From Colwellia sp. RSH04 (GTDB lineage: Bacteria > Pseudomonadota > Gammaproteobacteria > Enterobacterales > Alteromonadaceae), in NCBI RefSeq assembly GCF_003545765.1, contig NZ_QXIO01000009.1:86538-150537 (forward strand): DNA of 64,000 nucleotides. The letters are read 5' to 3'. Positions 17,853 to 25,988 of the stretch are shown piece by piece. Position numbers and translations under genes: made by a program. Position 1 is the first letter of the stretch. Every line of letters begins with the position of its first letter. The notes beneath the pieces were generated by a model. The model did no database searches. It saw only the letters and a list, made by a program, of their open reading frames with translations, and was not told the origin of the DNA.

Positions 17853-19154
17853 TTAACAATTGATGTGCCAAAGCTTTTTCGCTTGCTCTGCTAACTCTGC
17901 TCGAAAGTCAGGGTGGGCGATAGCAATAAGTGCCTGCGCTCTTTCCTGTAAACTTTTACCCCGTAAATTAGCTACCCCATACTCAGTAACAATATAATGA
18001 ACGTGCGCTCTAGTCGTTACCACACCTGCACCACTATCGAGTGTGGCAACAATTCTTGAGAGTTCACCTCGTTTAGCCGTTGAAGGTAATGCAATTACGG
18101 CTTTCCCCCCTTTTGATAAATTAGCGGCACGAATAAAGTCCATTTGTCCACCAACGCCTGAATATATCGATGTACCAATTGAATCGGCACAAACCTGACC
18201 AGTAATATCAACTTGTAGTGCGCTATTGATTGCTGCGACATTATCATTGCGCCTGATAATAGACGTATCATTAACATACTCAATATCTAAAAAAGCTACT
18301 TGTGGGTTATCATCAACAAAATCATAAAGTTTTTGAGTGCCTGCTGCGAACCCCGTGACAATTTTACCCGGGTGTACTTTCTTTAATTTATTATTAATCG
18401 CCCCTGCTTCAATTAACTCAAGAACACCATCAGAAAACATTTCTGTATGAATACCTAAATCTTTTCTATCTTTTAAACAGGCTAATACTGCATCAGGGAT
18501 AGCTCCAATGCCCATTTGTAAACAGTCGCCATCTTTAATCAACGCAGCAACATTTTCACCAATGGCTTTAGTCACCTCATCAAGATGTGCTTTTGGATGT
18601 TGCGGGAGTTCATCTTCTTGCCAATAAACGCTATGAAACCTATCGTAAGCAATAAATGCATCACCATGAGTTCTCGGCATTTTCGGGTTGATATGTGCGA
18701 TGATTTTCTTAGCCATTTGACAGGCTGAATTGGTCGCTTCTACTGAAACACCCATTGTACACATGCCATGTTGATCAGGTGGAGAAACTTGAATGATAGC
18801 AGTATCTATTGGCTGTTCTTTTGAACGAAATAATTTCGGCAATTCAGAGAGAAAGATAGGTACATAATCAGCTTTACCTTGCGCGATTAAAGGACGCGTT
18901 GAGGCACTAGTGAAATAGCAACGATGCCGTAAGTGAGGCGTTAATGATTCATCAGCTAACACTTCTCCCCTTTCGGTATGAAGCTGCATCAATGTTAAGT
19001 TGTTGCGTTTTTTAGCGTGCGTCGCAAGTGCAGAGAACAAAACTCTTGGTGTTGCAGCCATAGAGTGAGTCCAAATGTATTCATTATCTTCAATAATTGA
19101 AACCGCTTCTAAGGCGGTTTTACAGACAGTAACTGACATATTTTTTTCCAACAT
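17853..19154 (-). CDS. Acetyl-CoA hydrolase/transferase family protein (4-hydroxybutyrate CoA-transferase type)
   Basis: A 433-residue CoA-transferase of the Cat1/4-hydroxybutyrate CoA-transferase family. The catalytic glutamate lies in LGIHTEMFSDGVLEL; other family blocks are LQMGIGAIPDAVLACL, VTGFAAGTQKLYDF, GVGGQMDFIRAANLSKGGKA and HYIVTEYGVANLRGKS. It moves CoA between acetyl-CoA and another acyl group, probably acetate, butyrate or propionate. The start at 19154 has TAGGG 8 bases upstream; a second Met lies five codons later. It is a single gene between the MITE and the nap operon. Confidence 0.85.
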   Translation of the reverse strand: MLEKNMSVTVCKTALEAVSIIEDNEYIWTHSMAATPRVLFSALATHAKKRNNLTLMQLHTERGEVLADESLTPHLRHRCYFTSASTRPLIAQGKADYVPIFLSELPKLFRSKEQPIDTAIIQVSPPDQHGMCTMGVSVEATNSACQMAKKIIAHINPKMPRTHGDAFIAYDRFHSVYWQEDELPQHPKAHLDEVTKAIGENVAALIKDGDCLQMGIGAIPDAVLACLKDRKDLGIHTEMFSDGVLELIEAGAINNKLKKVHPGKIVTGFAAGTQKLYDFVDDNPQVAFLDIEYVNDTSIIRRNDNVAAINSALQVDITGQVCADSIGTSIYSGVGGQMDFIRAANLSKGGKAVIALPSTAKRGELSRIVATLDSGAGVVTTRAHVHYIVTEYGVANLRGKSLQERAQALIAIAHPDFRAELAEQAKKLWHINC

Positions 19155-19243
19155 AATATAACCCTACACAGTGTAATCAATCAGTAGATAACCACTTCTG
19201 ATTTACATCAAATAGCATTAACTCATTAAAAATTTACATATAA

Positions 19244-19269
19244 AAAAAGCGACAATAATGTCGCTTTTT
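19244..19269 (-). terminator. Terminator of the nap operon
   Basis: Stem AAAAAGCGACA / TGTCGCTTTTT with loop ATAA on the minus strand, T-run after it, directly downstream of napC. Confidence 0.85.
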
Positions 19270-19300
19270 CGTTACAGTAATTTAAGCTAGCTAATTACTG

Positions 19301-19891
19301 TTACCAATTTTCCACGCCTTTCATGTCAGGTAAGGTATGTGCAATACCTTTATGACAATCAATACACGTTTTCTCACCAGTGCCTAATGCATCTTTATGC
19401 ATTTTAACACTACGATTACCTTGTTCTGAGAAATCCATATATTCAAAGTTATGACAATTACGACATTCACGTGAATCATTTTCTTTCATTCGTTTCCATT
19501 CACGCTCAGCCATTGAACGGCGGTGTCCATTAAACTTTTCAGGCGTATTAATAATACCTGTTAGTTTGCCCCAAACTTCTTTACTGGCTGCAATTTTACG
19601 GATTATTTTATGAGTCCACTCTTTAGGTACATGACAATCAGGACATGTCGCCCTAACGCCCGATCTATTTGAGTAGTGAATCGTTTCACGATATTCCTCA
19701 TAAACATTGTTTTCCATTTCATGACAGCTGATACAGAATTCTTCTGTATTTGTTACTTCTAAAGCAGTGTTAAAACCACCCCAGAAAATAATACCGCCGG
19801 CAAAACCAATCAACAATATAAACCATAATCCCGCGCTATTTGGCGACTTAAGGTATTGCAAAAAGCCTTTTTTATTATTTGCTTTCGTCAT
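19301..19891 (-). CDS. napC: NapC tetraheme c-type cytochrome
   Basis: A NapC/NirT family protein of 196 residues: one N-terminal membrane anchor ([16 protein letters not shown]) and four CXXCH haem sites (CISCH, CPDCH, CRNCH, CIDCH). It takes electrons from menaquinol or ubiquinol and passes them to NapB/NapA. It is the last gene of the operon. Confidence 0.95.
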   Translation of the reverse strand: MTKANNKKGFLQYLKSPNSAGLWFILLIGFAGGIIFWGGFNTALEVTNTEEFCISCHEMENNVYEEYRETIHYSNRSGVRATCPDCHVPKEWTHKIIRKIAASKEVWGKLTGIINTPEKFNGHRRSMAEREWKRMKENDSRECRNCHNFEYMDFSEQGNRSVKMHKDALGTGEKTCIDCHKGIAHTLPDMKGVENW

Positions 19892-19915
19892 TTTTTTCCC
19901 CTTTCACATTAGGAC

Positions 19916-20371
19916 TTATTCATTACCCAATGACTCAACAGGCTCAAAGGTATTATCTACCAATGGTTTTGCATCTGCTTGAGTTACATGACATTGAGAA
20001 CAAAAATAACGACGCGGAGAAACATCTGAAAGTGTTTTACCGTCGCGAGTTTCAAAGTGAGTTAAGCTCACTTTTGTTGCACCCGTTTCTGCCGCATATT
20101 TCCAACCATGACACGTAAGACACTTGTTAGAGTTTAAATCAACACGGTAACCACGAGTTTGATGTGGAACCATAGGTGGTTGATGCACATAGTTACGAGC
20201 AATAGGATTTTTATCCTTAATCACACGTTTCATTGTTTCTGCTTTTTTAGTTTCATCAAGTGTTGCTGTGCCACGAAGTGATTCAACGCCACCAGAGTTA
20301 ACCTCTTGTGCATGTAATGTTGTTGTGCAGGCTAAACCTAAAACCATTACAACATATGATAATCTTTTCAT
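19916..20371 (-). CDS. napB: NapB diheme cytochrome, small subunit of periplasmic nitrate reductase
   Basis: A 151-residue periplasmic protein with signal peptide (VVMVLGLACTTTLHA) and two haem sites CLTCH and CSQCH, plus the NapB segment PPMVPHQTRGYRVDLNSNKC. It is the electron-transfer partner of NapA. Its start follows the napH stop by two bases. Confidence 0.95.
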   Translation of the reverse strand: MKRLSYVVMVLGLACTTTLHAQEVNSGGVESLRGTATLDETKKAETMKRVIKDKNPIARNYVHQPPMVPHQTRGYRVDLNSNKCLTCHGWKYAAETGATKVSLTHFETRDGKTLSDVSPRRYFCSQCHVTQADAKPLVDNTFEPVESLGNE

Positions 20372-20373
20372 AA

Positions 20374-21234
20374 TTATACCTCTGCCTTTCTAGGCAAAAT
20401 TGTCGTTATCTTAAATACATCTTGTGAGCACACATCAATGCAACGACCACAGTTTGTGCAATCGGCTGCTTTAATGAGTGGGCCAAAGCCTTTGCTTTCT
20501 CCAAACAATGGCATTTTCAATATCTCAGGCTCGGGACAAATAGCGAAACAATCCATACATTTATCACAGTTGTCTCTTTTAGTTGCTGATATCTTAATTG
20601 GACTAAAACGACCAATTAAATTATATAGTGCCCCTTGCGGACAAATATGACCACACCATCCCTGCTCTACGAGTAATAAGTCAAACAAGAAAATACCAAC
20701 GAGTATTATCCAAGCCATTCCCATACCAAATATCACACCACGATGAAATATTGATACCGGGTTAATTAACTCCCATGCCATCGTACCTAAAAAAATAGGT
20801 AGAATAAGTGCCATGGCTAAAACCCAAAAACGAGTTTTACGAGATAGCTTCGTTGACGTTCTAATTTTCAATTTCCGTCTTAACCAATGTGCTGCATCAC
20901 TTATCATATTGACAGGGCAAACCCATGAACAAAATACTCGACCTCCTACCAAGAAATAGCCAGTAGTGATAATCAAAGCGCCTATTATTGCTGTAGTTTC
21001 AGGAATATGTCCTGCTGCAAACGCTTGCAACAAAACAAAAGGGTCAGTCATCGGTACTGTGTCTAATAAAACACTAGCACTTAAATTGCCCTTAATAACC
21101 CAAACACCAAAAAGAGGGCCAAGCATGAACAAACTTAAAATAGTAAGTTGGCTAAACCTTCTTAATAATAAATACTTATGTGCTGATAACCAGCCTTTAC
21201 TCGCTATTGCTTCTTGACCTACAGGGTGTTTCAT
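20374..21234 (-). CDS. napH: NapH ferredoxin-type quinol dehydrogenase subunit
   Basis: A 286-residue inner-membrane protein with four membrane segments, two CX3CP motifs on the cytoplasmic side (CSWVCPVNMI, CGHICPQGALYN) and two C-terminal 4Fe-4S motifs (CDKCMDCFAICPEPE, CTNCGRCIDVCSQDVF). With NapG it forms a second quinol-oxidising branch to NapA. The start directly abuts the napG stop. Confidence 0.95.
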   Translation of the reverse strand: MKHPVGQEAIASKGWLSAHKYLLLRRFSQLTILSLFMLGPLFGVWVIKGNLSASVLLDTVPMTDPFVLLQAFAAGHIPETTAIIGALIITTGYFLVGGRVFCSWVCPVNMISDAAHWLRRKLKIRTSTKLSRKTRFWVLAMALILPIFLGTMAWELINPVSIFHRGVIFGMGMAWIILVGIFLFDLLLVEQGWCGHICPQGALYNLIGRFSPIKISATKRDNCDKCMDCFAICPEPEILKMPLFGESKGFGPLIKAADCTNCGRCIDVCSQDVFKITTILPRKAEV

Positions 21235-21996
21235 TTATTGAAGCCCTTCAGGTACACGATCTGGAAGATCTAATACTTCATCAATTAATGAACCACCAGC
21301 ATTGTCTTTTTCAATCCAACCCCAGCGATAATGTTTACCTAACTCACCTTTTGCAAGTTCTAAAGGAAGTACTTTAATTGCTGCTTCAGGTAATGGGCAC
21401 GCATGTTCACATTTACCACACCCCGTACATGCATCTGAATGCACCGTAGGAATAAACATGGCATGATGCCCTGTTCTGACATTACGTTCTACTTCAAGTG
21501 TAATTGCTTCATCCATTAAAGGGCAAACCCTTACACAAATGTCACAACGCAAACCTTGAGTGTTTAAACATGTTTCGCGATCCAATAAAACGGCCAGCCC
21601 CATTTTAGCGTCATCAATTGACGCTAAACTAGGTGATATCGCGCCTGTAGGGCAAGCCTCTTGACAAGGAATATCATCACACATTTCACAGGGAATAATA
21701 TTCGCATCAAAGTAAGGCGTACCTGTTGTAACAGGCTCAAATAACTTACCAAGTTTTAACGTATCATAGGGACATGCTTCAACACATAACCCACAACGAA
21801 CACACGCAGCTAAAAAGTCTTCCTCGCTCAATGCGCCAGGAGGTCGTAAACATTGAGCAGCAATGCTTTGAGATTGCTTGGCATAACCAGCAAGCCCTGT
21901 AGCTAACAAACCTACACCACATATACCACGGCTAGCATCAGTAATTAACTGACGTCTAGACATTTTCCTTGGTTGGTAAGTATTTTTACTGCTCAT
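21235..21996 (-). CDS. napG: NapG ferredoxin-type protein
   Basis: About 253 residues with a twin-arginine signal ([13 protein letters not shown]) and four 4Fe-4S cluster motifs ([60 protein letters not shown]). It is a periplasmic electron-transfer partner of NapH. Two ATGs lie side by side; the second (21996) has AAGAG at a suitable distance. Confidence 0.95.
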   Translation of the reverse strand: MSSKNTYQPRKMSRRQLITDASRGICGVGLLATGLAGYAKQSQSIAAQCLRPPGALSEEDFLAACVRCGLCVEACPYDTLKLGKLFEPVTTGTPYFDANIIPCEMCDDIPCQEACPTGAISPSLASIDDAKMGLAVLLDRETCLNTQGLRCDICVRVCPLMDEAITLEVERNVRTGHHAMFIPTVHSDACTGCGKCEHACPLPEAAIKVLPLELAKGELGKHYRWGWIEKDNAGGSLIDEVLDLPDRVPEGLQ

Positions 21997-22041
21997 CATT
22001 AACTCTTGATTTCTGTAAATATAAAGTAATGGCTAAAGTCG

Positions 22042-24531
22042 TTAAACTTTAGCTATTTTCACGGCACACTTTTTAAAGTCAGTTTCTTTTGACAATGGAT
22101 CCGTTGCATCTAGCGTTAACTTATTTGTCAATTGCTTCGCGTCAAACCATGGCATGAAAACTAACCCTTTAGGTGGGCGGTTTCGGCCTCTTGTTTCTAT
22201 TCGAGACTTCACTTCACCACGACGAGAGGTAACAATACACTCATCTCCTCGACGTAAATCACGCTTACGTGCATCATCTGGATGCATAAATATTACCGCA
22301 TCAGGGAATGCTTTATGCAGTTCAGGTACACGAGCTGTCATCGAACCTGAATGCCAATGTTCAAGTACACGACCAGTGCTTAACCATAAGTCATATTCTT
22401 CATCTGGTGATTCTGCTGCTGGCTCATAAGGTAAAGCAAACATCACAGCTTTTTTATCTGGCTTACCATAGAATTGAACACCTGAGCCTTTTTCTACATA
22501 AGGATCATAGCCTTCTCTAAAGCGCCACAATGTTTCTTTGCCGTCTACTACAGGCCAACGTAGGCCACGAGCTTCATGATAAGTATCAAAATCAGCTAAA
22601 TCATGTGCTTTCCCACGACCAAAGATTGCGTATTCTTCGAATAAACCTTTTTGGATATAGAACCCAAAATCTTCAGCTTCTTGGTTAGCATCACCTTTAC
22701 AATCACTAGTAGGGAATTTATTAACCTGGCCATTAGCATATAGCACATCATATAAAGTTTTATCTTTATACTCAGGCGCTTTAGCCATTAATTCTTCAGG
22801 CCATACTTCTGATACTTTAAAGCGTTTTGAAAACTCAACTAACTGCCATAAATCAGACTTTGCTTCACCGGGAGCTTGCACTTGTTGATGCCAGAACTGT
22901 GTACGACGTTCTGCATTACCATATGCTCCTTCTTTTTCTACCCACATTGCTGTTGGTAAAATAAGATCGGCTGCTTGAGCAGTAACCGTAGGGTATGGGT
23001 CAGATACCACAATGAAGTTTTCAGGATTACGATAACCCGGTAAACCTTCCTCGTTCATGTTTGGCGCAGCTTGCATGTTGTTATTACACATAACCCAATA
23101 CGCATTTAACTTACCGTCTTTAAGCATACGGTTTTGTAAAACTGCATGATAACCAGGTTTAGGTGGAATAGTACCTTCAGGTAATTTCCAAATTTTTTCA
23201 GAAAACGCTCTATGCTTAGGATTTTTAACGACCATATCAGCTGGCAAACGGTGGGCAAAAGTACCTACCTCACGTGCAGTACCACAAGCAGATGGTTGAC
23301 CTGTTAATGAAAACGGACTATTACCAGGCTCTGAGATTTTGCCTGTTAATAAATGCACGTTATACATTAAGTTATTAGCCCAAACACCACGAGTATGTTG
23401 GTTAAAGCCCATAGTCCAGAATGAAGTAACTTTGACTTTAGGGTCGGCATACATTTTAGCCATTTCAAGTAAGTTAGCTTCAGGAACACCAGAAAGTTTC
23501 GACGTATACTCAAGCGTATAAGTACTAACAAACTTACTAAAGGCTTCAAAGCTCATTGGCTTAGAACCGCCTTTACCTGGGTTTTTAGCCGCTTGTTCTA
23601 ATGGATGTGTTGGACGTAATCCATAACCAATATCTGTCACACCTTCACGAATATTAACGTGTTTGTCTAAGAAGTCTTGGTTAACCGCATCATTTTGAAT
23701 AATATAATTCGCAATAAAGTTTAAAATAGCTAAATCGGTTTGTGGCGTAAATACCATACCGTTATCAGCTAATTCAAAACTTCTGTGCTTGAAAGTAGAC
23801 AGTACATGTACTTTAACATGTGGTGCACTTAAACGACGGTCAGTTAAGCGTGACCATAGAATAGGATGCATTTCTGCCATGTTTGATCCCCAAAGGACAA
23901 ACGCATCTGCATGCTCTAAATCATCATAACAGCCCATTGGCTCATCAATACCAAAGGTACGCATGAAGCCACCTACCGCTGACGCCATACAATGACGAGC
24001 ATTTGGATCAATATTATTGCTTAAGAAACCTGCTTTCATCAATTTAGATGCAGCATAGCCTTCCCAAACTGTCCATTGACCTGAGCCAAACATACCAACT
24101 GAGGTAGGGCCTTTTTTCTTAATAGCTTCTTTAAACTTATCAGCCATTACGTCAAAAGCGGTATCCCAGCTAACCGGTGTAAAATCACCTTCTTTATCGT
24201 ACTGACCATCGGTCATACGTAATAAAGGTTGGGTTAATCTATCCTTACCGTACATAATTTTAGATAAGAAATACCCCTTGATACAGTTTAACCCTTTGTT
24301 TACGGGGGCATCTGGATCACCTTGGGTGGCGACGACTTTACCGTGTTGAGTCCCGACTAGTACACTACAACCTGTACCGCAGAATCGACATGGCGCTTTA
24401 TCCCACTTTATTTTGCTCTCAGATGATTTTGTAATCAAATTCGAAGCTGAAGTAGGTATTGATACGCCTGCTGCAACGGCAGTTGCGGCGATAGCGTTTG
24501 CTTTTATAAAATCCCGTCTTGTCAGTGTCAT
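22042..24531 (-). CDS. napA: NapA catalytic subunit of periplasmic nitrate reductase
   Basis: An 829-residue molybdopterin enzyme that reduces nitrate to nitrite in the periplasm. It has a twin-arginine signal ([11 protein letters not shown]), an N-terminal 4Fe-4S site ([13 protein letters not shown] ... NCIKG), and the molybdenum-ligand cysteine in [11 protein letters not shown]. The C-terminal molydop-binding block is intact ([20 protein letters not shown]). It overlaps napD by 4 bases (ATGA), which suggests translational coupling. Confidence 0.97.
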   Translation of the reverse strand: MTLTRRDFIKANAIAATAVAAGVSIPTSASNLITKSSESKIKWDKAPCRFCGTGCSVLVGTQHGKVVATQGDPDAPVNKGLNCIKGYFLSKIMYGKDRLTQPLLRMTDGQYDKEGDFTPVSWDTAFDVMADKFKEAIKKKGPTSVGMFGSGQWTVWEGYAASKLMKAGFLSNNIDPNARHCMASAVGGFMRTFGIDEPMGCYDDLEHADAFVLWGSNMAEMHPILWSRLTDRRLSAPHVKVHVLSTFKHRSFELADNGMVFTPQTDLAILNFIANYIIQNDAVNQDFLDKHVNIREGVTDIGYGLRPTHPLEQAAKNPGKGGSKPMSFEAFSKFVSTYTLEYTSKLSGVPEANLLEMAKMYADPKVKVTSFWTMGFNQHTRGVWANNLMYNVHLLTGKISEPGNSPFSLTGQPSACGTAREVGTFAHRLPADMVVKNPKHRAFSEKIWKLPEGTIPPKPGYHAVLQNRMLKDGKLNAYWVMCNNNMQAAPNMNEEGLPGYRNPENFIVVSDPYPTVTAQAADLILPTAMWVEKEGAYGNAERRTQFWHQQVQAPGEAKSDLWQLVEFSKRFKVSEVWPEELMAKAPEYKDKTLYDVLYANGQVNKFPTSDCKGDANQEAEDFGFYIQKGLFEEYAIFGRGKAHDLADFDTYHEARGLRWPVVDGKETLWRFREGYDPYVEKGSGVQFYGKPDKKAVMFALPYEPAAESPDEEYDLWLSTGRVLEHWHSGSMTARVPELHKAFPDAVIFMHPDDARKRDLRRGDECIVTSRRGEVKSRIETRGRNRPPKGLVFMPWFDAKQLTNKLTLDATDPLSKETDFKKCAVKIAKV

Positions 24532-24818
24532 TTTTGCCCTCCTGAAAACTGTGCTAGTCCAGCATCATTATGATGAAAAATTAATGATGAGGAAATCACA
24601 CCTGGGATGTTGCTCATAGTTGTTATTGTTTCAATTAAGCGTTGATCTTTATTGTCTTCTTCTATTGTTACTACCATGTTACCGCTTTCAGTAATTTCAT
24701 GGACTTCAGCGCCTGGGAACTCGCCTAGTTTTATCGCAACTTCATCAGCCTTTTCAGGATAAGCAGCAAATAAAACCCCCGCGATATTAACAGGGTTTTC
24801 TTCAAGTAGATTGATCAC
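24528..24818 (-). CDS. napD: NapD chaperone for NapA
   Basis: A 96-residue NapD family protein ([57 protein letters not shown]). NapD binds the twin-arginine signal of NapA and is needed for its maturation. It is coupled to napA by a 4-base overlap. Confidence 0.93.
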   Translation of the reverse strand: MINLLEENPVNIAGVLFAAYPEKADEVAIKLGEFPGAEVHEITESGNMVVTIEEDNKDQRLIETITTMSNIPGVISSSLIFHHNDAGLAQFSGGQK

Positions 24819-24911
24819 AATAATTGACCTCTGTTTAATTCGTTTGTGTAAGGCTTCTCAGCCTTGATTTTCATTTTGATAGTAAAATTTTCAATTAAGT
24901 TATTAATGCTT

Positions 24912-25049
24912 TTATTCCTTCGCTTCAGCACCAGTCATTTTAAGCAATAAAACAGCAAAAACGGCTGTTCCGATAAAACCACTTAAAAAAATAACGGGCA
25001 TTGAAGAGTAACCTAATACTGTCCAAATTAAGGATTCAAGTGCACTCAC
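24912..25049 (-). CDS. Small membrane peptide of the nap operon (TIGR02808-like)
   Basis: A 45-residue ORF that starts with GTG at 25049 behind a good ribosome site (TAGGAG, 6 bases upstream) and begins just after the napF stop. The peptide starts with SALESLIWTVLGYSSMPVIF, then one long hydrophobic segment and a polar end (MTGAEAKE). It resembles the short TIGR02808 peptides found beside nap genes in Vibrio and Shewanella relatives, occupying the place that napE has in other operons. Its function is not known. The family assignment is from memory. Confidence 0.75.
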   Translation of the reverse strand: MSALESLIWTVLGYSSMPVIFLSGFIGTAVFAVLLLKMTGAEAKE

Positions 25050-25050
25050 G

Positions 25051-25572
25051 TTAATCTCCTATTGTTATTGTTGAGGTATCTAAAAGCTTTATTTCTATTG
25101 CCGCTTGAGGGCAAACTGAAACACAGGCACCACAACCAGTACAATCATCTTGATTAATACGCATTTGTGGTACTGAAGACTTTAGATATTGAAATGAAAT
25201 AGCTTGGGTATCACAACTATCTTGACAGCTCTGACACATAATTTGATTTTGTGCTAAACAACTGCTCTTAACCGTCGTTTCTATATGCCATGGCGCTTGT
25301 GATAAATCATCGGAAAAAACATCTTCGTGACACGCAGCAACACATTTTTGGCAAAAGGTACACTCACCTAAAGAAAAATCTATTTGAGGAAAACCACCGT
25401 CACCTTTTTTAATGATTTGCGTTTCACAGGCTGAAATACACTCTGTACATTGCGTACAGTTATCATACAAAGACTGCTGACTTTTAAGCCAAGGTAAGCG
25501 TAGAGCTGATTTTTCACTAGGTCTTTTACCTCGGAAAAAATTGCGTCGCGATTGATCTACACCTACAGTCAT
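25051..25572 (-). CDS. napF: NapF ferredoxin-type protein
   Basis: A 173-residue cytoplasmic iron-sulfur protein, first gene of the operon. It starts with an N-terminal SRRNFFRGK motif and carries 4Fe-4S motifs CTQCTECISACE, CTFCQKCVAACHEDVF and CTGCGACVSVCP, with an additional Cys set CQSCQDSCDTQ. NapF interacts with NapA before export in known systems. The promoter region behind it contains two FNR boxes. Confidence 0.93.
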   Translation of the reverse strand: MTVGVDQSRRNFFRGKRPSEKSALRLPWLKSQQSLYDNCTQCTECISACETQIIKKGDGGFPQIDFSLGECTFCQKCVAACHEDVFSDDLSQAPWHIETTVKSSCLAQNQIMCQSCQDSCDTQAISFQYLKSSVPQMRINQDDCTGCGACVSVCPQAAIEIKLLDTSTITIGD

Positions 25573-25705
25573 TGACTTGCCTTTTAAATGTTGAAAAATG
25601 GTATTTATTCATTTACTCGTTCATTAGTTTTAATGAGCTTGCAAGCGAATGCTCTTGTTTTCGCTTCAATAAATAAAGAATAACCCTTTTTCTTTTAATG
25701 AATTG

Positions 25706-25711
25706 ATTATA
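25706..25711 (-). promoter_or_regulatory. Candidate -10 box of the nap promoter
   Basis: TATAAT on the minus strand. The expected start lies near 25699, which puts the FNR boxes at about -61.5 and -92.5, both on the helix face used by class I FNR activation. Confidence 0.65.
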
Positions 25712-25753
25712 CACCGATTAAAATGACAAACATCAAGTAGCGTTCTATATACC

Positions 25754-25767
25754 TTGATATAGATCAA
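25754..25767. promoter_or_regulatory. FNR box 1, perfect consensus
   Basis: TTGATATAGATCAA fits TTGAT-N4-ATCAA exactly. It lies about 190 bases upstream of napF and points to oxygen-controlled expression of the nitrate reductase operon. Confidence 0.88.
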
Positions 25768-25784
25768 GGTATTTCTCAAATCTT

Positions 25785-25798
25785 TTGACATATATCAA
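25785..25798. promoter_or_regulatory. FNR box 2
   Basis: TTGACATATATCAA, one base from the consensus. Its centre is 31 bases (three helix turns) from box 1. Confidence 0.8.
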
Positions 25799-25988
25799 AA
25801 TGAGAATAGCAGGTAAACCTAATCGCTGCTTATGCTATAATCAAAAAAGCAGCATCAACAAACATAAACAACTGAATATAAAGAAAAACATAGATTATCA
25901 CATTCATCTCAGTTTAAGGTGATTGCAAATTCAATCATGAGATCATGCTTTGACAAGTAGGTTACACCTCATGATTGAATTAGGGGAT

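Larger units (their letters stand above)
25573..25988. other. Intergenic region with nap control elements and a 13-bp inverted repeat
   Basis: The left part carries the nap promoter. At 25929-25941 and 25968-25980 lies a perfect 13-bp inverted repeat (ATTCAATCATGAG / CTCATGATTGAAT) with a 26-base loop, directly after the GH3 stop codon. It has no T-run, so it may be an mRNA-stabilising hairpin, a weak terminator or a small mobile-element remnant. Confidence 0.6.
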
